A stretch of 64,000 bases of DNA from positions 1-64,000 of the forward strand of contig CAWKKW010000002.1 in the NCBI GenBank assembly GCA_963850345.1, written 5' to 3'. The stretch's first letter is position 1; each line of letters opens with the position of its first letter. This stretch comes from CAWKKW01 sp963850345 (lineage in GTDB: Bacteria > Acidobacteriota > Terriglobia > Terriglobales > Acidobacteriaceae). The notes beneath the pieces were generated by a model. That model searched no databases. It was given only the letters and a program-made list of their open reading frames with translations, and was not told the origin of the DNA. A program made the translations under genes and the position numbers. This document shows positions 55,802 to 64,000 of this stretch, in pieces.

Positions 55802-56692
55802 TTGAAAATACATCTGGTCGATGGCACGTATGAGTTGTTTCGCCACTATTTCGCGGTACCGAAAGCGCGCGACGCTCGGGGCCGCGAAGTGGGGGCGGTG
55901 CGCGGTGTACTGGCTTCTCTTTTGGGCATGATGCGCGAAGGCGTCACCCACATCGGCGTCGCCACCGACCACGTGATCGAGTCATTTCGCAACGACCTCT
56001 GGCCGGGTTACAAAACCGGAGAAGGGGTCGAGCCGGATTTGCTTTCGCAGTTTCCTCTGCTGGAGGAAGTGCTCTCCGCGGCCGGTATTGTCGTGTGGCC
56101 CATGGTGGAATTTGAAGCCGACGACGCACTCGCATCGGCGTGTGCTCTCGCGCTCAAAGATGAACGCGTCGAACAGGTCATCATCTGCACTCCAGACAAG
56201 GACCTTGCGCAATGCGTGCAGGGATCGCGGGTGGTTCAGTCACTCCGTCGCACCAAGGTCACGGTGGATGAGGCCGGCGTTGTTGCCAAGTTCGGCGTGT
56301 CTCCAGAATCGATCCCAGACTATCTCGCGCTGGTTGGTGACTCTGCCGATGGCTATCCAGGCCTTCGTGGCTGGGGAGCGAAGTCCACCGCTGCGGTGCT
56401 GTCAAAGTTTCGCCACATCGAGGCAGTGCCGGCCTCGGCTGCGGAGTGGCACGTGAATGCACTGAACCCGGCTGCGCTGGCAGCGACCCTGGTGCGGGAG
56501 CGAGAACTCGCGCTGCTCTTCCGAACACTGGCCACTCTGAAGAGCGACATCCCTCTCTTCGATCATGTGGACCAGTTACAGTGGACCGGACCCAGAGCGG
56601 AGTTCAACGAGATCGGCGACCTACTCGACAAAGCTGTCATTACGAAGCAGCCAAAGGCGCGATCGGCGGCCGCGCCTACCATCTCTGAATGA
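55802..56692 (+). CDS. Stand-alone 5'-3' exonuclease (Pol I N-terminal type)
   Basis: A 296-residue PIN/H3TH nuclease. 'IHLVDGTYELFRHYF' at the N-terminus, FEADDALAS, TPDKDLAQC and VGDSADGYPGLRGWGAKS carry the acidic metal-binding residues and the helix-three-turn-helix. No polymerase domain is present. It should remove 5' flaps or RNA primers. Start: TTG 55802 gives the family N-terminus and follows a GGGG-containing purine stretch; the frame's earlier start at 55769 adds eleven unrelated residues. It is convergent with the next gene, with six bases between the two stops. Confidence 0.88.
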   Translation: MKIHLVDGTYELFRHYFAVPKARDARGREVGAVRGVLASLLGMMREGVTHIGVATDHVIESFRNDLWPGYKTGEGVEPDLLSQFPLLEEVLSAAGIVVWPMVEFEADDALASACALALKDERVEQVIICTPDKDLAQCVQGSRVVQSLRRTKVTVDEAGVVAKFGVSPESIPDYLALVGDSADGYPGLRGWGAKSTAAVLSKFRHIEAVPASAAEWHVNALNPAALAATLVRERELALLFRTLATLKSDIPLFDHVDQLQWTGPRAEFNEIGDLLDKAVITKQPKARSAAAPTISE

Positions 56693-56698
56693 CCTTCT

Positions 56699-58939
56699 CT
56701 ACCTCGCGTCTTTCACACAGCGGAATCCTACGGTTCCCGAACGGTCGTAACTGGGCGCCATGAGGAGTAGCTTTCCATGCTGTTGGTTTCGGTAGGCTTG
56801 AGGGAAGTACCAGATTGAGCCCTGCGGCTGATAGTGATTGCCTCCGCGCAGAATGGCAGCGCGCGTGTGTTCGTCAACGTACTCATCAGTCCATTGCCAT
56901 ACATTGCCGACCATATCCATGACACCGAACTGGCTGGCACCATGTGGATGCGCATCCACATCGTTGGGCGGAAGCAGTGTGCGGCCTTTGTCAGGGATCG
57001 CGGCGGGAGCGTTCGCTGGATCCAGTTGGGATGGGCATCCAAGCGGCCCGCCGCTCATCGCGGGCGCAAGCCAATCGCAGTTACCCCAGGGAAAGATGCG
57101 TTCATCGTTACCCTGCGCGGCGTATTGCCACTCCCATTCATGTGGAAGCCGTTTGCCGGCCCATTTGGCGTAGGCGCGCGCATCTTCGATAGAGACCCAG
57201 GTTACAGGCTTGTTGGCCCAGCCATCGAGATAGGACCCACCCTTCCAATCCTTGAGGAAGTTAAGGCTGTCTTTTGGCTGGTAGTGGCTTGCATCGATAA
57301 ACTTTTTGAACGCGGCATTGGTCACCGGATAGGTGTCGATGAAGTACGGCTCGATCTGCATGCGGTGCTCGTGAAACCGTCGCGGGCTGTCTTCCCATGG
57401 GTACTGAACATCGACGCCCATGTCATTGGAGCCTTCAATTTCGACTCCCTCGACGCGCAAGAGAAAGTCACCGCCATCGATACGAACCATGCCAGCCGGA
57501 GCAGAGGCCGCTCGTGGCGAGGGAGGGATCTCGACGATCTGTTGCGGCAAGGCATGCCACTCATGGGAGTAAGTGGACAAGGGCTTAGTAGTCAGCGCCT
57601 TCATCTTTGCCATGAGTCCGTTTAGCTTCGGTGCTGGCTCGCCTGAAGTAGAAAGTATTGCTGCGTACCCATGGCTCTCGGTCGAGAAAGAGAGCACGGC
57701 TTCATCGTTCCTGACTTCGGGCTTAAGTTCCACACCGTGATAAAGATCGAAATATCGCAGACCTGGCCTATAGGGCGTGGTCATCTGGGGTCCATCGACG
57801 TCATATTCGTTGCGGTTCACAATGGTCCACAGCGTCTGATCCGCCATGGGCCAGCGGCTCGCGAAGACGCCGTAGCGAAGCATGGGGTAGAGCGGCTCCC
57901 ATCCCGGACTCGCGAAGAAAGGAGCGACCGCGCGCTCCATGGCGGCCACTCGACGCGTCGCCTCTCCGTCGCGAGGAGTGACCCCGTTCCAAATGCCCCA
58001 GACGTTTTCCCAGCTTTCCCAACCTTCACCATTAAAGAATGCAAATTGCAGGTCGTCGGTTTTGTCGCGGTTCCAACGGCCCTGAATGTTTACCTGGTGG
58101 CGCGGTTCAAGCCAGCGGAACCTGTCCACCGTAGGTACAAACTGAAAGGTGTACTGGCCCCAGGTGAGAACATTCCATGCGAGGGCCTCATCGCTTGGAG
58201 AGCTTTCAGGCTCAAACGCGAGGGGATGGTTCACCTTGTCTGCTGCGATCGAGAACGCCAACGGGACGCCATCCTGGGTGTCGCCATTGATTCCGTCTGC
58301 ATCGATTTGCTTCATGAATTCCGCAATAGCGTTGGGCCAATCGATTCCGGGATCTCTCGTACCCTGATCCCACATCATCATGGGGAATAGAACCTTGACT
58401 CCGCGACGATGGAAATCCGCCACCATCTGTTTTAATCCATCCAGTCCGCCAGGCATGGAACGCACCATGTCATGCTGGTTTCGATCGTCGATGCCCATAT
58501 TCGGATAAGTCGCCCAGATAAGTACGGCATCGATCCCGCCATAGCGGCTGTCAAGATCGTCAAGATAACGGTCGACGGTGTATCTACCTGAGACTGGGTC
58601 GTAGAAATACCGGTCATGCACCATCATCTGCGGCTGGATGAAGCTGTGTTGTGTCCATTGAAGCTCGGGTACTTCGTAGCGGGATGGATCGTAGCCGATG
58701 CGGATCCGGCGTTCAGCACGCCAGTGCGTGATGTCGGCGAGCCAGTCGCGATGGCTGAACTCGGTGCAGGGGACATAGCCGCCCTCCCACGCGCCTCGCA
58801 TGGTGAAGCAAGGCGGCGGAGGAATCTGTTGTCCCTTCGGCGCGGCATGCGTGTCTTGAGCAGGTAGGTGAGTGCTGAAAACAGCGATCAGAAGCAGCAA
58901 GCCTGCCGTCGATCGCATCCTGCAAAGTTTAGATCTCAA
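56699..58939 (-). CDS. Secreted TIM-barrel glycosidase-like protein fused to SUMF1-like domain
   Basis: A 746-residue protein. The signal core is STAGLLLLIAVFS. Residues of about 50-440 look like a glycosidase TIM barrel with 'IDADGINGDTQDG' (candidate catalytic Asp) and 'FFNGEGWESWENVWGIWNG' (candidate Glu). Residues of about 490-745 form a SUMF1/FGE-sulfatase fold ('AGMVRIDGGDFLLRVEGV', 'DMVGNVWQWTDEYV', 'VGFRCV'). The active FGE cysteine motif after RGG is absent (RGGNHYQPQG). Start: TTG 58939 has AGGA upstream and lies past the kinase stop at 58968; an ATG at 58918 is an alternative. It is the last gene of the permease-kinase operon. Confidence 0.7.
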   Translation of the reverse strand: MRSKLCRMRSTAGLLLLIAVFSTHLPAQDTHAAPKGQQIPPPPCFTMRGAWEGGYVPCTEFSHRDWLADITHWRAERRIRIGYDPSRYEVPELQWTQHSFIQPQMMVHDRYFYDPVSGRYTVDRYLDDLDSRYGGIDAVLIWATYPNMGIDDRNQHDMVRSMPGGLDGLKQMVADFHRRGVKVLFPMMMWDQGTRDPGIDWPNAIAEFMKQIDADGINGDTQDGVPLAFSIAADKVNHPLAFEPESSPSDEALAWNVLTWGQYTFQFVPTVDRFRWLEPRHQVNIQGRWNRDKTDDLQFAFFNGEGWESWENVWGIWNGVTPRDGEATRRVAAMERAVAPFFASPGWEPLYPMLRYGVFASRWPMADQTLWTIVNRNEYDVDGPQMTTPYRPGLRYFDLYHGVELKPEVRNDEAVLSFSTESHGYAAILSTSGEPAPKLNGLMAKMKALTTKPLSTYSHEWHALPQQIVEIPPSPRAASAPAGMVRIDGGDFLLRVEGVEIEGSNDMGVDVQYPWEDSPRRFHEHRMQIEPYFIDTYPVTNAAFKKFIDASHYQPKDSLNFLKDWKGGSYLDGWANKPVTWVSIEDARAYAKWAGKRLPHEWEWQYAAQGNDERIFPWGNCDWLAPAMSGGPLGCPSQLDPANAPAAIPDKGRTLLPPNDVDAHPHGASQFGVMDMVGNVWQWTDEYVDEHTRAAILRGGNHYQPQGSIWYFPQAYRNQQHGKLLLMAPSYDRSGTVGFRCVKDAR

Positions 58940-58967
58940 TTCATAGTTCCTTTCGGACCGATGTTGC

Positions 58968-59918
58968 TCACTGCGCACGCCGGACCGCCTGGTCTTGCAG
59001 GACTTGTTGCACCTCGGTCATCGTGGGCATGGAGGGCTGCGCGCCGATGCGTGTCACTGAGATGCCGGCAACCGCGGCGGCAAACACAGCACTGTCAAGA
59101 GGCGATTTACCCAGCATCAGGCCGGTAGCGAATCCCGCGTTGAATGCATCGCCGGCCGCGGTTGTATCGACTGCCTTCACGGCGAGGGCGGGAACCTGGG
59201 CATTGAGTCCATCCTGCGTCGCCAGGTATGTTCCTTGCGCACCCATCTTTAAGGCCACTCCTCGGCAGCCTTTAGAAAACAAGAGCCTCGCGATTTCAGC
59301 AGGAGAGGGCGAGTTCGATTCAGCGTGTTGTTCGCCGAGATAGAAAGCAGCTTCAGTCTGGTTCGGCGTAAACCATGCAATGTGTTGGAAGAGGGCCTCT
59401 GGCAAGTCAATGGCAGGCGCGGGGTCGAGAACCAGCGGTAAATTTTCGCGAGCGCAGATACGCCCTAAGTACGCGACGGTCTCGAGTGGTATCTCAAGCT
59501 GAGCTAGAACCATACCGGCGCTTCTCAGGATTGCGATGTTTGCATCGAGATCTTCAGGAGTGACTTTGGCATTCGCACCGGGGGTTACGACGATGCTGTT
59601 TTCTCCGCGTTCCGACACCACGATCACTGCCACACCGGAAGCGCCTTCCGTGGTGGAGACGCCCGTAATGTCGACGCCGGCTTTTTCCAGGTAGGTTCTC
59701 AGTTCAGCGCCAAATGTGTCTTTGCCTAAACGCCCGATGATGTGCACAGGATAGCCGAGGCGGGCCACAGCGACCGCCTGATTTGCGCCCTTTCCGCCGG
59801 GATGAATCTGAAAGTCGGATCCGATTACAGTCTCCCCGACAGCGGGAATATGTCGAGTTACGGCGACCAGGTCTGTATTGATGCTTCCTACGACGACGAT
59901 TGGTTTTTGCGCAGACAA
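58968..59918 (-). CDS. rbsK: PfkB family sugar kinase, ribokinase-like
   Basis: A 316-residue kinase. VVVGSINTDLV at the N-terminus, HPGGKGANQAVAVARLG near residue 40, and the DTTAAGDAFNAGFATG anion-hole/catalytic-base motif near 250 are ribokinase signatures. It should phosphorylate a pentose or other sugar after import. Start: TTG 59918 with GAGGAG seven bases upstream gives the family N-terminus; the longer frame to 60011 reads through the permease stop. It lies 29 bases after the permease gene and 28 bases before the secreted fusion protein, a tight operon. Confidence 0.88.
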   Translation of the reverse strand: MSAQKPIVVVGSINTDLVAVTRHIPAVGETVIGSDFQIHPGGKGANQAVAVARLGYPVHIIGRLGKDTFGAELRTYLEKAGVDITGVSTTEGASGVAVIVVSERGENSIVVTPGANAKVTPEDLDANIAILRSAGMVLAQLEIPLETVAYLGRICARENLPLVLDPAPAIDLPEALFQHIAWFTPNQTEAAFYLGEQHAESNSPSPAEIARLLFSKGCRGVALKMGAQGTYLATQDGLNAQVPALAVKAVDTTAAGDAFNAGFATGLMLGKSPLDSAVFAAAVAGISVTRIGAQPSMPTMTEVQQVLQDQAVRRAQ

Positions 59919-59947
59919 TGCGTTGCTCCTCACAGTGACCGGGTTTG

Positions 59948-60940
59948 CTAGGAAAAGAGCGGGGCACAAGCGACCGCAGTCAAGCCGCATACGAAGAAGA
60001 GAAACATCCAAGCCAGGCTGGTCTTGGAGCGAGATGGAGCGGCGCGGAATTCATGCCATACGAAGACGCCCCAGCAGGCCGAAATCATAGTGGCGCCTTG
60101 GCCGATCGAATACGAGACGGCCGGTCCCACGATGTGAGCCTGAGAAGCGACGAAATTGGCCATGGCGCCGGTGCACCAGATCGCGCCGCCCAGTACACCC
60201 CAGAAATGCGACGACGCGGGTGCTTGCCAGTAGCCTCGCATCGGTGCCGGTTCGCGGCCATCGAGCGGGAAACGCATGAGCACATAGTTCACGGGAACTG
60301 CGCAGATGGCGACTCCGATTGAAAAGAAGAACAGCGCGGCATATGGGCCGGGTGCGTCGTTTTCCGCCATCGCTTTTGAAACGAAGGGGTAGAACGTGCC
60401 CATCAAAAGCCCCGCGATCAGACTGATGAGGATACCGCGACGGCTCATCGCGGCGCGTTCTGTCTCTCGCAGTCGGTAGGCGATGGCGTCGAAAACGATG
60501 GCCGCCACTACCAGGGCAATGCCGCCAAACAGGAGCAGCGGATTACCTTTTGGCGAGATGATATAACTGCTGGTCGCGCCTACCACCAGGGCCAAGCCGA
60601 TTCCTATCGGAAATGCAACGGCCAGGCCCGCGATGTCGATGGCTGCGACTAGTAGAAGATTAGCGATGTTGAAGATGGCCCCGCCTATCACGGCGAGGAG
60701 AATGGCATGCGTACCGGATTGAGCGATGTCTGCGTAGAAGGAGCGGCCCGCGTTACCGAGGCTTCCGAGCGTCGCACCCCAGAGAACCGCTCCAGCGACC
60801 AGCCCCACGATGTAGTCCCAGTAAAACAGCTGAAACCTGTAGCCGGGACAAAGCTTCATGGAGTTTGCCCATGAGCCCCAGCAAATCATGCTGAGAAGCA
60901 TGAAGAAGAGTGCCAGGCCGTACGTTTGAGGTTGATACAT
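59948..60940 (-). CDS. GRP/RhaT-type sugar permease
   Basis: A 330-residue membrane protein with about ten hydrophobic segments and no large loops. 'ICWGSWANSMKL' near the first helix, GGAIFNIANLLLVAAIDIAGLAVAFPIGIG and a tail with GQGATMISACWGVFVWHEF follow the glucose/ribose porter and RhaT layout of the drug/metabolite transporter superfamily. It should import a sugar with protons. AAGGAAG lies before ATG 60940. It heads the operon with the kinase, which would trap the imported sugar as a phosphate. Confidence 0.85.
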   Translation of the reverse strand: MYQPQTYGLALFFMLLSMICWGSWANSMKLCPGYRFQLFYWDYIVGLVAGAVLWGATLGSLGNAGRSFYADIAQSGTHAILLAVIGGAIFNIANLLLVAAIDIAGLAVAFPIGIGLALVVGATSSYIISPKGNPLLLFGGIALVVAAIVFDAIAYRLRETERAAMSRRGILISLIAGLLMGTFYPFVSKAMAENDAPGPYAALFFFSIGVAICAVPVNYVLMRFPLDGREPAPMRGYWQAPASSHFWGVLGGAIWCTGAMANFVASQAHIVGPAVSYSIGQGATMISACWGVFVWHEFRAAPSRSKTSLAWMFLFFVCGLTAVACAPLFS

Positions 60941-61118
60941 GGGTTGCTTCCTTTGCCGCAAGGCTGATGATATTCAAAATACAACTTTGGCGCCGAGCGA
61001 ATCATCGGGCGGCGGCGGCCTGCGGTAATCTGACTAAGGTGATGCCTTGCTCCCCGTTCAGAGCGAAATAGAGCGAGATGCATTGGGTACACGACTACTT
61101 ACGTTAAGGACAACTTGG

Positions 61119-61283
61119 ATGTCAAACGAACAGACTCTTACGCTCCCGGAGCAGGAGCACAAAACACCGCAGGGCGAGGATTGCCCGGGCCGCGAGTTCA
61201 GTCTTTGCGACAGCGACAAAAGTGCAGGGAAGGATTGCTATCAATGCGTCCAGTGTGAAGCGATCATCAGATCCCCTGAGTAA
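61119..61283 (+). CDS. Small Cys-containing protein
   Basis: A 54-residue ORF, MSNEQTLTLPEQEHKT and on, with four of its five cysteines in a pattern CPGREFSLC...CYQCVQC. AAGGA lies eight bases before ATG 61119. The pattern suggests a zinc-binding or disulfide knot. No family recognised. It lies 109 bases upstream of the methyltransferase, on the same strand. Confidence 0.45.
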   Translation: MSNEQTLTLPEQEHKTPQGEDCPGREFSLCDSDKSAGKDCYQCVQCEAIIRSPE

Positions 61284-61392
61284 CTCGGTCACGAATACAT
61301 TGCACCACGCCAGGAGCGACTCGGGGAGTGCTGCTTCCGTACCCGTGTTGGACAATCGAAATGGATCTAGCAGGAGAACGCCGGGTGCTGCG

Positions 61393-61989
61393 ATGACGAT
61401 ACAGGAGCAGTTCGGGAACATCGACATCTATCTCTTCGACCAGATTCTGCGCGGGAACATATCTCGGGGCATGCGTGTACTTGACGCTGGGTGTGGACAC
61501 GGACGAAATCTGGTGTATCTGCTGCGCGAGAGATACGAAGTCTTCGCTCTGGACGAGGACTTCGAAAGCATCGAGCAGGTGCGCCGCCTCTCGAAATTAC
61601 TTGGGAGCGGGCTGCCCGCCGGTAACTTTCAAGTTGGGTCGATTGAGCATATGCCGTTTCCCGACGCGTCGGTCGACGTGGTGATCTGCAATGCGGTGCT
61701 GCACTTTGCTCAGGACGACGATCACTTCCACGCAATGTTGCGCGAACTGTGGCGTGTGCTGCGGCTTGGCGGAATGCTGTTTTGCAGGCTTGCTTCCCGG
61801 ATCGGGATGGACTTCCCGCGAGTCCAGGGAAACCGCTTTCTGGTAGATGGAAATACTGAATGGTTTCTTGTCGACGAAAAGATGCTACTAAGTCTCACCA
61901 GGGAACTGAAGGGCGCGCTGGTCGATCCATTGAAGACCACGGTTGTGCAGGACTCCCGTTGCATGACCACCTGGGTCGTACGAAAGTAA
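61393..61989 (+). CDS. Class I SAM-dependent methyltransferase
   Basis: A 198-residue Methyltransf_11-type protein. Motif I VLDAGCGHGRN at about 29-39, acidic end of strand 2 at 'FALDEDF', and 'FPDASVDVVICNAVLHF' are typical. Substrate is not evident; a C-terminal Trp-containing tail follows. The chosen ATG starts shortly before the domain; the frame opens upstream at 61222 but that part lacks similarity. No good ribosome-binding site is seen. It may be co-transcribed with the small Cys protein. Confidence 0.82.
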   Translation: MTIQEQFGNIDIYLFDQILRGNISRGMRVLDAGCGHGRNLVYLLRERYEVFALDEDFESIEQVRRLSKLLGSGLPAGNFQVGSIEHMPFPDASVDVVICNAVLHFAQDDDHFHAMLRELWRVLRLGGMLFCRLASRIGMDFPRVQGNRFLVDGNTEWFLVDEKMLLSLTRELKGALVDPLKTTVVQDSRCMTTWVVRK

Positions 61990-62573
61990 GACGGCTTGCA
62001 GGTACTGACCGCGACAAGCAACTTACCTACACTGCCTACCTCGCATTGGAGCTCAGGCAAGCTCACGCCGAAAAGGCAAATAGCTAGGGAGATTCGTTGG
62101 TAAGAACTGAGTCCAGATTGTGTATCTCGATTTCCACTTTAGAGCCGCCATTTCCACAATCTAAAATCTTGTACGGGGTCTTGCATTCACAAGCGCCAAT
62201 AGTACTATTGCTTTCAACGGAAGAGTGATCTTCCAGACGGAGAGAGCGGAGTTAGAGTTATCCTCGGAGATTCGGAAACGAAACTCATTTCGGGCGACCG
62301 AAAGCGAATGGCAATGACGAACCTCTCGCAACGTATTTGATGCCGGGTAGAGCAAGGGCAGTTCGAGTGCAAACTTGAACAGACCGGTTCGACGCGGCGG
62401 AGAGATGTTGCGATTTGGAAGCCGGACCAGATCTTCAAAAAATCGGACAGAGAGGGCGGTCGCTCGCGAGAGTGGATCGCCCTTTCGCTTTGCGCGTAAG
62501 ATTGGCAAGGCTTCGGCACGAGTGGCCTTCCGGGCCTGTGCCAATTGACTGTCACCGCAAGAGGGCCGCAGAG
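61990..62573. other. 584-base gap before WbsX-like gene
   Basis: A minus-strand frame from 62691 down to 62161 overlaps the next gene and lacks motifs, as does another from 62555 to 62214. I regard both as unsupported. No tRNA-like clover-leaf is visible. Confidence 0.35.
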
Positions 62574-63857
62574 ATGAAGCGCCGCGAGTTCCTTTCCTCA
62601 ACCGTTCAGGCCGGGCTCGCCGCACTGTTGCCCGCGACCGCCGCGACGCCGCAAACCGCCAGTCACAAGCGACAGCCAGAGCAGGTAGCACCCGCCTTGC
62701 CAGACGCTCTAATCGGGGAGAAGGCGCTGGAGGGTTATTTGACGGAGGAGCGCATGTGCGAGGCGCTCGGCACCCGAACGTTGAACAAGCCTGCGGATGT
62801 AAAGGTCATCGCCTATAACTTTCCTAGTTGGCATCCGTCGCCTTTTATGGAGGCCCGCTTCGGTAAAGGCTGGACCGAGTTCGACGCCCTCAAGAATGCG
62901 CGGTCGCTTTTCCCCGGCCATAGCATGCCTCATTACCCGATGTGGGGCTACTACGATGAATCTGATCCGACATGGGCAGCGAAAGAAATCGACTTAGCCA
63001 CGACCTATGGCATCAATGCTTGGCTCATCGATTGGTATTGGCACAACGGAACCCAGTTTTACCAGGAGCAGCTAGAGCAAGGGCTGTTGAAGGCTGAGAA
63101 TCGCAGCAAGCTGCAGTTCGCAGTGATGTGGGCCAACCATGATTGGAAGAATGTATATCCGGCGCACTCTCCAGATCAGGCTGCGATCCTGTTACCGCAA
63201 CTACATTCTTTACCAGACTTTATCAATGTTACTAACTACTGTGCAGAACACTATTTCAGCCAATCTAACTACCTGAAGACCGACGATGGCCTGGTGTTCG
63301 CGATCTTCGATGTAGGGAAGCTGGTGGAGCAACTTGGCATGGATGGGGTGAAGCGGGCGCTTGCGTCGATGCGCGAACGGGCGAGTAAACTGGGTTATCC
63401 TAAGTTGCATCTGCAAATTTGCAATGGTTACGAGAAGTACGGAAGACAATTGCGCGAGTTGGGATTCGACAGTGCGACGCAATATGGCACGTTCGGCTGG
63501 ACCTACGGAGCAAAACCTCCTGGTTCACGAATTCCCTACGGGACGGGTGCCGTGGAAGGAATTCACTCCTGGGCAAAAGCGCGTCAAAGTGTGGATGTGA
63601 ATTTCTATCCCTGCTGCTCGGTAGGGTGGGATGATAGCCCACGGTTCGAGGAGTATGCTTCGGTCGCGATCAATCGTTCGCCGGACCAGTTTGAACGCAT
63701 GGTTCGAGCGGCTCGACACTTTGTGTCGGCGGATGCACATTCGAAACACATCTACATAGCCGCGTGGAACGAGTGGACTGAAGATCACGTACTACTGCCA
63801 GATACGTATTGGGGCTACAGCTATCTGGAGTCGCTGCGACGGGCTATACGGGACTAA
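62574..63857 (+). CDS. Tat-exported WbsX/GH99-like protein
   Basis: A 427-residue protein. MKRREFLSS is a twin-arginine signal with an AGLAALLPATAA core. The WbsX-type TIM barrel follows: 'VIAYNFPSWHPSPFME', 'GINAWLIDWYWHNG', 'KLQFAVMWANHDW' and a final 'HIYIAAWNEWTEDHVLLPD'. The family is related to GH99 endo-alpha-mannosidases and glycosyltransferase-like WbsX proteins. Export argues for a glycan-cleaving role. ATG 62574 follows an AGAGGGCC purine stretch; the frame extends to 62415 without similarity. Confidence 0.82.
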   Translation: MKRREFLSSTVQAGLAALLPATAATPQTASHKRQPEQVAPALPDALIGEKALEGYLTEERMCEALGTRTLNKPADVKVIAYNFPSWHPSPFMEARFGKGWTEFDALKNARSLFPGHSMPHYPMWGYYDESDPTWAAKEIDLATTYGINAWLIDWYWHNGTQFYQEQLEQGLLKAENRSKLQFAVMWANHDWKNVYPAHSPDQAAILLPQLHSLPDFINVTNYCAEHYFSQSNYLKTDDGLVFAIFDVGKLVEQLGMDGVKRALASMRERASKLGYPKLHLQICNGYEKYGRQLRELGFDSATQYGTFGWTYGAKPPGSRIPYGTGAVEGIHSWAKARQSVDVNFYPCCSVGWDDSPRFEEYASVAINRSPDQFERMVRAARHFVSADAHSKHIYIAAWNEWTEDHVLLPDTYWGYSYLESLRRAIRD

Positions 63858-64000
63858 GTCGACGCTCATGGGCCTGCCGATCTGGGGGGTAACTGCCACG
63901 GCGGTAAAATGAAGTCACCCAGCAGATTCTGCTCTGGCAAAGGCTGAGTTTCACTCTGAATTGGGGATGGATGGGCCTGTCCGGCGCGATGTTTTGCCTG

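Noticed and set aside
62161..62691. 176-residue minus-strand frame
   Set aside because: Its N-terminal third overlaps the WbsX-like gene, and the remainder has no motif or good start.

Overview
The window looks like chromosome from a soil-type member of the Acidobacteriota (Terriglobia-like). The reasons are two very large outer-membrane receptors of the Oar/CarboxypepD_reg type with no SusD partner, many secreted carbohydrate-active enzymes, several twin-arginine leaders, and LacI, MFS and IlvD/Edd sugar-acid genes spread among two-component and housekeeping-like genes. The assignment rests on gene content only. I saw no rRNA, tRNA, CRISPR array, complete insertion sequence or phage module.

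Layout. 0.5-5.3 kb: a soluble GAF-PAS histidine kinase, its single-domain response regulator and a membrane hybrid kinase, all on minus. 6.4-9.3 kb: an Oar-like receptor. 9.9-19.8 kb: a minus-strand series of LacI regulator, AgaS-like SIS protein, second Oar-like receptor, MFS transporter, M20 deacylase and a SoxA-type FAD amine oxidase. This reads as one catabolic locus for an amino-sugar or N-substituted amine. 20.0-27.5 kb: an exported YtcJ-like amidohydrolase, a bicupin coupled to a GH4 enzyme with a CHG motif, a 2-hydroxyacid dehydrogenase and an IlvD/Edd dehydratase, suggesting uronic/sugar-acid catabolism. 27.5-32.4 kb: a NodB-fold protein with a degenerate catalytic motif coupled to a small exported protein, then an MFS transporter, a MATE exporter and a tail-less SSB.

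32.9-48.7 kb is a polysaccharide region. It holds a decayed GH2 fragment, a Tat-exported aldo/keto reductase, a tandem beta-helix (GH55/pectate-lyase-like) enzyme, a Tat-exported TIM-barrel isomerase, two large secreted GH36-like enzymes, an acetyl-xylan-esterase-like enzyme, a frameshifted gene and a pseudo-receiver/PAS protein. 49.3-56.7 kb is more general: an ArsR-type regulator, YdeI-like protein, a crotonase-fold/CoA-transferase pair, DUF72, a RibD-C reductase and a stand-alone 5'-3' exonuclease. 56.7-60.9 kb is a minus-strand operon of sugar permease, ribokinase-type kinase and a secreted TIM-barrel protein fused to a SUMF1-like domain. The window ends with a small Cys-rich ORF, a methyltransferase and a secreted WbsX/GH99-like protein.

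Many starts were moved from the longest open frame to internal ATG, GTG or TTG codons where a purine-rich ribosome-binding site and a signal peptide or family N-terminus agree. Several proteins keep a family fold but lack its catalytic residues (NodB-like, crotonase-like, SUMF1-like, receiver-like). These are the most interesting single-gene observations.
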